Positions 18,228-25,901 of a DNA stretch of 64,000 nucleotides are shown piece after piece; the stretch's first letter is position 1; each line of letters opens with the position of its first letter. The DNA is from Methanococcoides alaskense (GTDB lineage: Archaea; Halobacteriota; Methanosarcinia; Methanosarcinales; Methanosarcinaceae). Both the position numbers and the translations under genes were made by a program. The stretch lies in assembly GCF_027594145.1 (NCBI RefSeq), contig NZ_JAQFFK010000003.1, positions 372,001-436,000 on the forward strand. The letters are read 5' to 3'. Under the pieces are notes generated by a model. It had not been told where the DNA came from. It worked only from the letters and a program-made list of their open reading frames with translations, and made no database searches.

Positions 18228-19412
18228 ATGAAAGCGAAAGATAGCGGCCTATGTGCAGTAAAAGGAGTTCGTGCTTTCGGTATCAAGCCGGGAAAGATGG
18301 GACTTGCGATCATCGTGGCTGAAGGGAATGCTGCGGGAGTGTTTACAAGGAACAAGGTCATAGCTGCTCCACTGATCGTTACGAGGGAAGCCCTTGGTAA
18401 GAATGGCAGACTGGCAGCGGTGATAGCGAACAGTGGCAATGCCAATGCTTTTACAGGTGAGCAAGGTCTCGCCGATGCAAGGGAAATGGCCTCTATCCTT
18501 TCTGAAAGACTGGGTGTCGATAGTGACCTTATCGCAGTGGCATCTACCGGTGTTATTGGCAGGAAGCTCGATATTGACTGGATACGTGATAATGTCGATG
18601 AAGTGATGAACGGTCTTGTAGCATCACCTCAGGGTAACAGCCATGCTGCAAGGGCTATAATGACCACTGACACGTTCCCAAAGATGACTGCGATAGAGCT
18701 TGATTGTGGTGTCTGTATAGGCGGGATCGCAAAGGGTTCCGGCATGATCGAGCCTAACATGGGAACTATGCTTGGTTTTGTCTACACTGATGCAGCTCTT
18801 CCATCGGACGTACTTGATGAATGCCTTAAGGAAGCAGTTGACAGGAGCTTTAATATGGTCGTAGTGGACGGGGACACAAGTACTAATGATATGGTGCTTC
18901 TTACAGCTACGGGAGCTACCGGTATCTCTCCTGATATAAATGAATTTAAGGAAGGACTTGAGCATGTTCTTGTGGACCTTGCAAAACAGATCGCAAAGGA
19001 CGGTGAAGGTGCTACCCGGCTTATCGAAGCACAGGTTACCGGTGCAGTCTCTGAAGAGGATGCTCGCCTTGTCGCAAAGGCCATCGTACGTTCTCCGCTT
19101 GTGAAATCTGCTATTTTCGGCAAGGACCCGAATTGGGGCAGAGTTGTTGCAGCGGCAGGATATTCTGGTGCTGAACTGGAGCAGGATAGGCTATCTCTTG
19201 CTTTTTCCAATGGTGTGGATACTGTTTATCTTGTAAACGAGGGTAAGATCCTCTCTGAAGATAAAGAACACCTGCAGAAGCTGGAAGCTATCATGGGAAG
19301 TTCGGAAGTCATTATCATGGTGGGCCTTTCCCTTGGCAATGCAAATGCGAAAGCATGGGGTTGTGATCTTACGTATGATTATGTAAGGATCAATGCTGAA
19401 TATACTACATGA
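18228..19412 (+). CDS. argJ: Glutamate N-acetyltransferase / ornithine acetyltransferase
   Basis: Transfers acetyl from N-acetylornithine to glutamate, closing the acetyl cycle of arginine synthesis. The proenzyme is cut in front of a threonine to give alpha and beta chains. The cleavage site region KGSGMIEPNMGTMLGF places the nucleophile at Thr180; the residue before it is Gly rather than the usual Ala. STGVIGRKLD and NWGRVVAAAGYSGA are further family blocks. It is 394 residues long, as expected. A GGTG element precedes the ATG. Whether it also uses acetyl-CoA (bifunctional) cannot be read from sequence. Confidence 0.95.
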   Translation: MKAKDSGLCAVKGVRAFGIKPGKMGLAIIVAEGNAAGVFTRNKVIAAPLIVTREALGKNGRLAAVIANSGNANAFTGEQGLADAREMASILSERLGVDSDLIAVASTGVIGRKLDIDWIRDNVDEVMNGLVASPQGNSHAARAIMTTDTFPKMTAIELDCGVCIGGIAKGSGMIEPNMGTMLGFVYTDAALPSDVLDECLKEAVDRSFNMVVVDGDTSTNDMVLLTATGATGISPDINEFKEGLEHVLVDLAKQIAKDGEGATRLIEAQVTGAVSEEDARLVAKAIVRSPLVKSAIFGKDPNWGRVVAAAGYSGAELEQDRLSLAFSNGVDTVYLVNEGKILSEDKEHLQKLEAIMGSSEVIIMVGLSLGNANAKAWGCDLTYDYVRINAEYTT

Positions 19413-19450
19413 TACAACTGCTTTGAAGGGTTTTTATCGAAGGTGATCTT

Positions 19451-20908
19451 ATGGATATTGGGAAGTGGGAATCTGTTTATCGTGAGTCCTATGAGGACAT
19501 TTGTTTGTCTCTGGACAATGTAAGGGGAATGTTCGTAGCTTACAACAGTAACATTGACGCTATCAAACATGTAAGCGAGGAAGATATTTCAATGCTGTTG
19601 GCGCAGGTCGATCAAAATGAGGTCCAGGATAAGTTGTTTGAATATCCTCGGGAGATAGATTCCCCTTCAGATCTTGTGGCAAGGCTTATTATTGCCATGC
19701 GTGATGGGAAAGCGGCAGAGGTTCCGACAAATACGACCGATGTCCATGAATGGCTTACTGATCATCTGGGTTTTGATCATGCACGTATGGGTGGTCAGGC
19801 AGGTATAATCTCTAATCTTCTGGCATCTATAGGGCAAAATGTGATCACCTATGTTCCATGGCTTTCCAAGGAACAGGCTGACTATTTTGTAGATTCGGAC
19901 AATCTTCTATTTCCGGTGGTTGAAGGTGATCAACTCAAACTTGTTCATCCCAGGGATGCCTACGATCCTCAAAATAAGCCCAAGGTGAACTGGATACTCG
20001 AATTCTCAAAGGGCATGGGTGTTAATTTCAAAGGGGAGAATTTCATTGTACCAAGAGATAATCGTCTTATAGTCTCTTCCCGTCCAAAATGGATCCGTAT
20101 CGAGATGGATCCGGAATTGTATGAGCGGATCCCTTCTCTTCAGGCTAATATAGATGGTGCGCTACTTGCCGGTTATCAGATGATAAAAGAGGAATATGAA
20201 GATGGTTCTACCTATATGGACTACATCGATAAAGCCGTCAATGTGATCGAAAGGCTCAAAGAGGGAAATCCGAATATAAGGATACATATTGAGTTCACGT
20301 CCATTCAAAATAAGCTTATCAGAAGTTCGATCCTCAAATATATAGTAAGAAAGCACGTCCACTCGTTGGGGCTTGATACAGTTGAAGTCGCAAATGCGTT
20401 GAACGTTCTTGGTTATGAAGAGCTTGCATATTCTGTCATCAATAAGGGCGAGAATGCGATAGTTTCTCTTTTTGAAGGCGCAGTTAAGCTTTTAAAAGAG
20501 CTGGAACTTGAAAGGGTGCATATACATTCTCTTGGTTTTTACATATGTGTTGTTGCTAAGGATTGTCCGGTATCTGTTCTCGACCACCGTAAAGCTTTAT
20601 TGTTTGCTTCCACTACCGCAGCCGCACAGGCATTACAGGGAGAGATCGTTTCTCTTGAAAGTACTGCATTAGGTCTCGATGTTCCTGTCTCTGAAAAAGG
20701 ATATGGTGATCTTGAGAGGTTGGAGGACCATCTTGTGAGCAGTGGTATGTGCTGCATGGAGGATTTCGAGAATGGCTGCATTCGCACACCCCAGTATGAT
20801 GCTATCGTTGTTCCTGCAAAGGTTGTCAGCGAGCCTGTGGCTACTGTTGGCATTGGTGATGTCATTTCAGCAGCTGCATTTGCAGGTTTTCTTTCCAAGA
20901 TCAAGTGA
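19451..20908 (+). CDS. ADP-dependent sugar kinase (glucokinase/phosphofructokinase family), copy 1
   Basis: Uses ADP to phosphorylate glucose or fructose 6-phosphate in the modified archaeal Embden-Meyerhof pathway. The ribokinase-like fold is marked by FVAYNSNIDAI at the N-terminus, RMGGQAGIISNLL, and the catalytic loop ATVGIGDVISAAAF with its GxGD aspartate near residue 470. The 485-residue length matches archaeal ADP-PFK/GK. GGTGATC precedes the ATG. Methanosarcinales enzymes are usually annotated as ADP-PFK with glucokinase side activity; I cannot separate the two. A divergent paralogue follows 13 nt later. Confidence 0.88.
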   Translation: MDIGKWESVYRESYEDICLSLDNVRGMFVAYNSNIDAIKHVSEEDISMLLAQVDQNEVQDKLFEYPREIDSPSDLVARLIIAMRDGKAAEVPTNTTDVHEWLTDHLGFDHARMGGQAGIISNLLASIGQNVITYVPWLSKEQADYFVDSDNLLFPVVEGDQLKLVHPRDAYDPQNKPKVNWILEFSKGMGVNFKGENFIVPRDNRLIVSSRPKWIRIEMDPELYERIPSLQANIDGALLAGYQMIKEEYEDGSTYMDYIDKAVNVIERLKEGNPNIRIHIEFTSIQNKLIRSSILKYIVRKHVHSLGLDTVEVANALNVLGYEELAYSVINKGENAIVSLFEGAVKLLKELELERVHIHSLGFYICVVAKDCPVSVLDHRKALLFASTTAAAQALQGEIVSLESTALGLDVPVSEKGYGDLERLEDHLVSSGMCCMEDFENGCIRTPQYDAIVVPAKVVSEPVATVGIGDVISAAAFAGFLSKIK

Positions 20909-20921
20909 GTGAGGGATCTTC

Positions 20922-22271
20922 ATGAAAGTCCTTTGTGGGTATAATGTCAACATCGATGCTGTGTACACGATAACCGGGGAGGATATCTCAGATCTTTTGA
21001 AGATGGTGGATAAGGATGAATTGCTTGAGAAGATATACGATGGTCCGGGTGAGATAAGATCGATCACCGATCTTGTTGCGGGACTGGTCCTTCACATGCA
21101 GAAAGGCACAGGTGCCGAATGGTTCATTTATTCGGATGATGTTTTTCATTTCCTGAAAAGCCGTTATTATGAGAAGAGTGAGATACGGCTTGGCGGTAAT
21201 ATGGGAATAATGGCAAACGTCATGTCTCACATGGGTGCAGACCAGGTCGTTATGAATGCTGTTGGTGACATCAATTTGATAAAGGCATTGATGTCAGGCG
21301 GTAACATAATCTTTTCAGGAGAGTCTGTTCCACAGGATACTTCAACCTCCAAGGATGCAAATGAGATCATCCATTTTGTTTTTGATTTTAGCAGTGGAAC
21401 TCAGTTCGATCTTTTTGGCACAGAGGTGATAGTACCCAGAGAAAACCGTTTCATTGCTACTTATGATGATATTAATACGGAACTTACCATCACGCCTGAA
21501 TTCGAGGAGTACAGCCTTGAACATGTAAAAGATATGGACGGTGCGATCATTTCCGGTTTCAACCAACTACAGAGATGTTATCCTGACGGTTCCGGGTACT
21601 CTGAGCGTTTTGAAAAGGCACATTCACAATTAAAGGACTGGAAAGCGCTCAATCCTGATCTGCCAATCCATGTTGAGCTAGGCCATTTCATGAGCATGGA
21701 TATGGGTGTGTCTATTTTCAAAGAACTTGCTGGAACGGTGGATAGCATTGGAATGAATGAGGATGAACTGGTAATGCTTACTGAATTGCATGGTGTTCCC
21801 TCGGACATGATACGGAAAATGGATGCCTGCACGATCCTGGATGCCTGTGTAAGATGTGCTTCATCTACCGGTCTGAAGAAGATCGTCCTGCATACACGTG
21901 ATTTCATGATGAGCATTTTCAGTAAAGGAGCTTCCAGTTCGATTCGTGAGATGCAGAGCATGCAGTTCGGTGTGAATTGTGCAGCAGTTTTCGCAGCATC
22001 AGGAAGACTGCCTGAGCGGTCACAACTTGAAGATTCAGTGAGTGGTCTTGCCAGAAGTGAAGGAGGGGTGAAGCAGGTAAATAAAATGCAGGACCTTATC
22101 GGTGGTGAACGGCTTGAGTGTGGTGTATGCGGAGATTTCAGAGGTTTTTCGGTGTGCATCCTACCGACCATCATCTGTGAAAAGCCGGTGTCCACTGTGG
22201 GGCTTGGGGATACTGTGTCTTCAGCTACTTTTTTGAGGTGGCTGGAAATTGGGGTAAATGGGGGGCAATAA
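20922..22271 (+). CDS. ADP-dependent sugar kinase family protein, divergent copy 2
   Basis: A 449-residue paralogue of the preceding gene. It keeps the N-terminal GYNVNIDAVYTITGEDI, the glycine block RLGGNMGIMANVMSH and the catalytic loop STVGLGDTVSSATF with its GxGD aspartate, so it looks catalytically competent. Middle regions differ strongly from copy 1 (shorter, extra cysteines in the last third: CGVCGDF), so a different sugar substrate is likely. GAGGGATC lies just before the ATG. It may form a bicistronic unit with copy 1. Confidence 0.82.
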   Translation: MKVLCGYNVNIDAVYTITGEDISDLLKMVDKDELLEKIYDGPGEIRSITDLVAGLVLHMQKGTGAEWFIYSDDVFHFLKSRYYEKSEIRLGGNMGIMANVMSHMGADQVVMNAVGDINLIKALMSGGNIIFSGESVPQDTSTSKDANEIIHFVFDFSSGTQFDLFGTEVIVPRENRFIATYDDINTELTITPEFEEYSLEHVKDMDGAIISGFNQLQRCYPDGSGYSERFEKAHSQLKDWKALNPDLPIHVELGHFMSMDMGVSIFKELAGTVDSIGMNEDELVMLTELHGVPSDMIRKMDACTILDACVRCASSTGLKKIVLHTRDFMMSIFSKGASSSIREMQSMQFGVNCAAVFAASGRLPERSQLEDSVSGLARSEGGVKQVNKMQDLIGGERLECGVCGDFRGFSVCILPTIICEKPVSTVGLGDTVSSATFLRWLEIGVNGGQ

Positions 22272-22408
22272 TGAATTGAAGTTTAAAATAAAAATAAAAA
22301 TTTTGAATGTAAACTCTTCAATTATCTCGATTTAACACCTAATATAAGGCCATCTTTTAAAATAGCACTTTTTATTTTATGACGATTGTAATAACCCGAT
22401 TAAAAAAG

Positions 22409-22439
22409 ATGGCAGCAAATAAATGGTTATTGCTGCCAT
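22409..22439. terminator. Long inverted repeat after the kinase pair
   Basis: ATGGCAGCAAATAA and TTATTGCTGCCAT form a 13-bp stem with one bulged A and a 4-nt ATGG loop. It may end the kinase transcript, although no T-run follows on the plus strand. The loop contains the probable ATG of the next, disrupted gene, so a role in translation of that gene is also possible. Confidence 0.5.
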
Positions 22440-23153
22440 AAAATCCTGTTTCAGGTTGTCAGCCAGTTATGTACAAGCAGCTGCAATCGTGATGTTGTTA
22501 TGATCGAACCGATGGCAGATTGTGTTGAGATCTTCTCTGAAGGGCTACATGATCTCTTCCGTGAGGAAGAACTGGCATTTTCCTATGACCTGAAGTATAC
22601 TGTCCATGCCCCGAGTACTGATATGAACCTGTCCAGCCTGAGGGAGCCTATACGCCTTGCAGCTATTAGTTTGGTCGAAGAAATGGCTGACATGTGCAAT
22701 GAGCTGGATTCCGATGTTCTGGTAGTTCATCCCGGATATTATTCCTATCCTGTAGATATGATGTATGCACAGAGGTCATTTGAGAGATCACTTGTTGATC
22801 TTGAGGGCATATCAAAGGATACTGGTGTCAGGATGTGTATTGAGAACATGCCAAAATGGGACTGTTTTTGCTCAGGAATCCGGATATTGATCTTGAGGAT
22901 AATGGTTTTACTCTGGATATTGGGCATGCGAACACATGGGGGAACCTTAATAATTTCCTGGAAATGGGGGGACTCGATCTCACATTTTCACTTGCACGAT
23001 AATAATGGGGAAATTGATGACCATTTCTTTATTGGTGGAGGAAATATTGATTTTCCATCATTTTCCGGTTTGCTTAACAAAAGTAAAGCAATTAAGATCA
23101 TAGAGAATAAGTGTGAAGAGGATGTGCTCAAAAGTTTGGAAGCACTTAAATGA
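22423..23153 (+). pseudogene. Disrupted sugar phosphate isomerase/epimerase-like (AP endonuclease 2 fold) gene
   Basis: The reading frame of a roughly 243-codon TIM-barrel protein is broken. CVEIFSEGLHDLF, TVHAPSTDMNL, VLVVHPGYYS and CIENMPKWDCF lie in one frame. Then FLLRNPDIDLED to TLDIGHANTWGNLNNFLEMGG continues in another frame, and HFHLHDNNGEIDDHF to the stop returns to the first. The shifts map to a T5 run near 22865-22869 (one T short) and a G6 run at 22966-22971 (one G extra). A third shift near 22485 would join MVIAAIKSCFRLSASYVQAAA to the main frame. It could be a decaying gene or homopolymer sequencing errors. The conserved H, E and D residues of the xylose-isomerase-like fold are otherwise present. 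Confidence 0.7.
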
Positions 23154-23210
23154 AACTCTGCTCCGCGAACATAACAAAAATGAGCAAAGAGTTAACATTG
23201 TGGCAACACG

Positions 23211-23217
23211 TTTATAT
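23211..23217 (+). promoter_or_regulatory. TATA box of the ArsR-type regulator gene
   Basis: TTTATAT lies 30 nt before the ATG, so the predicted transcription start falls at the start codon itself. No ribosome binding site lies between them. This points to a leaderless mRNA. Confidence 0.6.
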
Positions 23218-23240
23218 GCCAAAATGTTCTCTTTACATTT

Positions 23241-23756
23241 ATGAGTCAGTTAGATAATAAAGTATTCCATGCCCTGGGAAGCGATACACGTATCAGGATG
23301 CTTGAACTCCTTGAGGAGGAAGAACGCCACATCTCTAAACTTGCCAGGATGTTGGGTATTTCCGTACCTGTGGCTGCAAAACACGCTAAAATATTGGAAG
23401 AGGCTGATCTTGTTGAGCGGAAGATCTTCGGGAAAACCCACGTGTTGAAGCCTAACAGGGAGAATATCTATCTTGCTATGAACGTGTTCGCACCTACCAA
23501 GTTAATAGAGGTAGAAAAAGGTACAACGTTGCTTGATGCTCTTCGTGGAGTTGCGGCTATCAAAGTCCAGAAAAAAGGCGATCGTGAAGTTATCGTTTCG
23601 ACCGATGGTGAAGAAGGCCTTTACGTCTATGAGATAAACGGTGAGTTCTCGGAAAAATCTGTTCAGAATTGTGTACTTGATGAGGACACAACCATAGAAT
23701 GGAAGAAACTTGAACCTGTCACTAAGATCAAACTTGATATTCATGTCAAGAAATGA
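23241..23756 (+). CDS. ArsR-type winged-helix regulator with C-terminal sensor-like domain
   Basis: Residues 1-75 are a clear ArsR-type winged helix (FHALGSDTRIRMLELLEEEE, KLARMLGISVPVAAKHAKIL, LVERKIFGKTHVLKP). Residues 90-171 form a small beta-rich domain beginning EVEKGTTLLDALRGVA and containing YVYEINGEFSE, which resembles the ubiquitin-like/DUF4430 style of beta-grasp; that likeness is by eye. No metal-binding CVC motif is present, so it is probably not an arsenic sensor. The mRNA looks leaderless. The target and inducer are unknown; it lies between a broken sugar isomerase gene and a DNA-repair-like operon. Confidence 0.8.
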   Translation: MSQLDNKVFHALGSDTRIRMLELLEEEERHISKLARMLGISVPVAAKHAKILEEADLVERKIFGKTHVLKPNRENIYLAMNVFAPTKLIEVEKGTTLLDALRGVAAIKVQKKGDREVIVSTDGEEGLYVYEINGEFSEKSVQNCVLDEDTTIEWKKLEPVTKIKLDIHVKK

Positions 23757-23917
23757 TCATTGAACGTACCAATTTTCTTTCGTTTTTGCATTGTTCCTAC
23801 CTATTATTACATTATTTCGCACTGTTCTTTTTTATACGGTTTTTTGGCATTTTTTTAAATAATACTTTCACCTCGCTTGGCTGTCGGTTATATAATTAAG
23901 TGCCAATTTATCATTCA

Positions 23918-25057
23918 ATGAGTGCTTATAGACAGAACGAACATCATCTGACCTTATCTGAGAGAATGCAGATCCTCTCTGCAGGTACTAAATATGACAG
24001 TTGCAATCAGAGTGCTGTCTGTCATGCTTTTGGTCCCGATGGAAGGTGCATACAGCTCTATAAGACACTGTTATCTAATTCCTGTGCCGGTGAGTGTGCC
24101 TATTGTCCAAATCGCTGTGAGCGTGAGACTAAAAGAGCTTCTCTTGAACCCGCGGAAATTGCAAAGATCACCTGGTCATTTTACAGAAGGAATGCCATCG
24201 AGGGTCTGTTCCTGTCTTCCGGCATCATGGGGGATGCAGAGTATACTTCGCAGAAGCAATTAGAGGTGGTGGAACTGTTGCGAGGTCAGGGCTTTAAAGG
24301 TTATATCAATATTCGTGTGATGCCTGGCACTCCGAAATATCTTCTCGAGCAGATCGCAGATCATGCGGATAAGTTCGGTGTCAATGCGGAGACCACCAAT
24401 TCTGTTAATTATTCTGAGATATGCCCGAATTTCGATTATAAGAACGATGTTCTGCAGAGGTTGAAATGGACAAGGGACCTCATTGAGAAGAAAAGAAGTG
24501 AATATTGCGGTATGGGAAAAATGGTTGGTGCAAATGACACTCAATTCGTGGTGGGTGCGGTCCCTGAGTCTGACAAAGAGGTCGTGAAGACGGTCCACAA
24601 GTTCATGGACAAGTATGCATTGCGAAGACCTTATTTTATGAGCTTTGACCCTGTGCCTGATACTCCGCTCGAGAATGGGTCCCCTTCGCCGAAATGGCGT
24701 GAGCAGAGGTTGTATCAGATGTCCTTTCTTTTAAAGGACTATGGTCTCAGGTCAAGCGATCTCGATGAGATCTATGATGAGCATGGGTATCTCTCAAATG
24801 CTGACCCAAAGGAAGTGCTTGCACGATCGCAACCTGATCGTTTTCCGGTGGATATCAATTCCGCTGAAATGTCCGATCTGCTCCTTGTTCCCGGTATCGG
24901 GCCGATCAGTGCTAACCGGATCGTGCGTGCCCGTCCGATAGTTTCCGAGCAGGAACTTTCCCGGGTGGGTGTCGTAGTTTCCCGTGCAAGGCCCTACATT
25001 TCGATCAATGGTTCAAGGCAGACGAACCTTTCCTCTTTTATAGGGGCTTGCTCATGA
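23918..25057 (+). CDS. Radical SAM protein, putative DNA modification/repair type (TIGR03916-like) with C-terminal HhH
   Basis: The cluster motif is CAGECAYCPNRC near residue 55-66, giving the CxxxCxxC of radical SAM enzymes. An unusual cysteine-rich N-terminus (KYDSCNQSAVCHAFGPDGRC) comes before it. The last 70 residues hold a helix-hairpin-helix (DINSAEMSDLLLVPGIGPISANRIV), a DNA-binding element. This layout fits the family named putative DNA modification/repair radical SAM protein, which in bacteria is always next to a DUF4130/uracil-DNA glycosylase gene. A TATA-like TTATATAA lies 30 nt upstream, so the ATG at 23918 is probably leaderless; a GTG at 23900 is in frame. The reaction is unknown. 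Confidence 0.85.
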   Translation: MSAYRQNEHHLTLSERMQILSAGTKYDSCNQSAVCHAFGPDGRCIQLYKTLLSNSCAGECAYCPNRCERETKRASLEPAEIAKITWSFYRRNAIEGLFLSSGIMGDAEYTSQKQLEVVELLRGQGFKGYINIRVMPGTPKYLLEQIADHADKFGVNAETTNSVNYSEICPNFDYKNDVLQRLKWTRDLIEKKRSEYCGMGKMVGANDTQFVVGAVPESDKEVVKTVHKFMDKYALRRPYFMSFDPVPDTPLENGSPSPKWREQRLYQMSFLLKDYGLRSSDLDEIYDEHGYLSNADPKEVLARSQPDRFPVDINSAEMSDLLLVPGIGPISANRIVRARPIVSEQELSRVGVVVSRARPYISINGSRQTNLSSFIGACS

Positions 25058-25887
25058 TAATAGCCTTCAGGTCAAGTGTAGAGGGTGTGCTGCTTGCATG
25101 TTTAGCTTTCAGGGAAGATCCTGGTTCTGAACTGATATTTGCGAGCGATGTGGGGGAGCTTAAGGGGAAACTCGATCTTTCAGGTATCGAGGGTGAGATA
25201 AATATGGTAGGTTTTGATCCTTCCTATAGGTCCGAGTCCTTATCTAAGGAGATCTTCGGAAAAAGTAAACCTCGTATGGCAAGTTTCGACCCCGATCCTC
25301 TACGGTATGTTGATCTTCTTCTAAGGCACAAGGAATGTGATCCTGCTGGGCTTGTGCGACTGTTGGTTTTCTGTAATGGCGATACTGATGGACTTTATTC
25401 AGGGAAGGGCAAGATCGCAAAACGGTATTATAATTATATGCGTGAGGTTGGCAAAGCATACGAGAGGTTGTGTATGTTCGCACGACCGGAGCTTAAAGGT
25501 GGTATACTGTCTGTTGTTATTGATACTCCTCACGATATCGCGGATATGTTTTGCAGGTGGCTTGTCAGGAAAAATCCAGACGTTCCTGTGGCAGTTATCA
25601 AAAATAGTTCTGCGTGGGTAGGCAATGGCGATCTTATTGGACTTGATAGGTTTGCAAAGATCACCGCATCCTTTGTGGAAAGCCTTCGGTCAACATCAAC
25701 ATCGGATGATGTGGATGAGCTCTGGGATCTCTATTATAATTCCCAGATGATAGATTCAAGGAGAAATCCTGGGCTTGCAAAAAAAGTTCAGCCTAAGAGT
25801 TCTGCTTCGATGAGCAAGATGTCAAAAAGAGATCGTTATAAGGTTGAAAGGGGCATTGCCGGCTGTACCCTGGATAGTTTTGCATGA
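25054..25887 (+). CDS. DUF4130-like probable DNA metabolism protein (partner of the radical SAM gene)
   Basis: 277 residues. The N-terminus (MIIAFRSSVEGVLLACLAFRED) and the central YYNYMREVGKAYERLCMFARPE followed by DTPHDIADMFCRWLVRKNP match my recollection of the DUF4130 family that accompanies the TIGR03916 radical SAM protein. In bacteria this partner is often fused to uracil-DNA glycosylase; no such domain is present here, and the C-terminus instead is a short basic tail. The start overlaps the radical SAM stop as ATGA, and its own stop overlaps the MutS-like gene. A DNA-lesion processing role is inferred from family and context. Confidence 0.75.
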   Translation: MIIAFRSSVEGVLLACLAFREDPGSELIFASDVGELKGKLDLSGIEGEINMVGFDPSYRSESLSKEIFGKSKPRMASFDPDPLRYVDLLLRHKECDPAGLVRLLVFCNGDTDGLYSGKGKIAKRYYNYMREVGKAYERLCMFARPELKGGILSVVIDTPHDIADMFCRWLVRKNPDVPVAVIKNSSAWVGNGDLIGLDRFAKITASFVESLRSTSTSDDVDELWDLYYNSQMIDSRRNPGLAKKVQPKSSASMSKMSKRDRYKVERGIAGCTLDSFA

Positions 25888-25901
25888 AAATGGGTGAGAA
25901 A

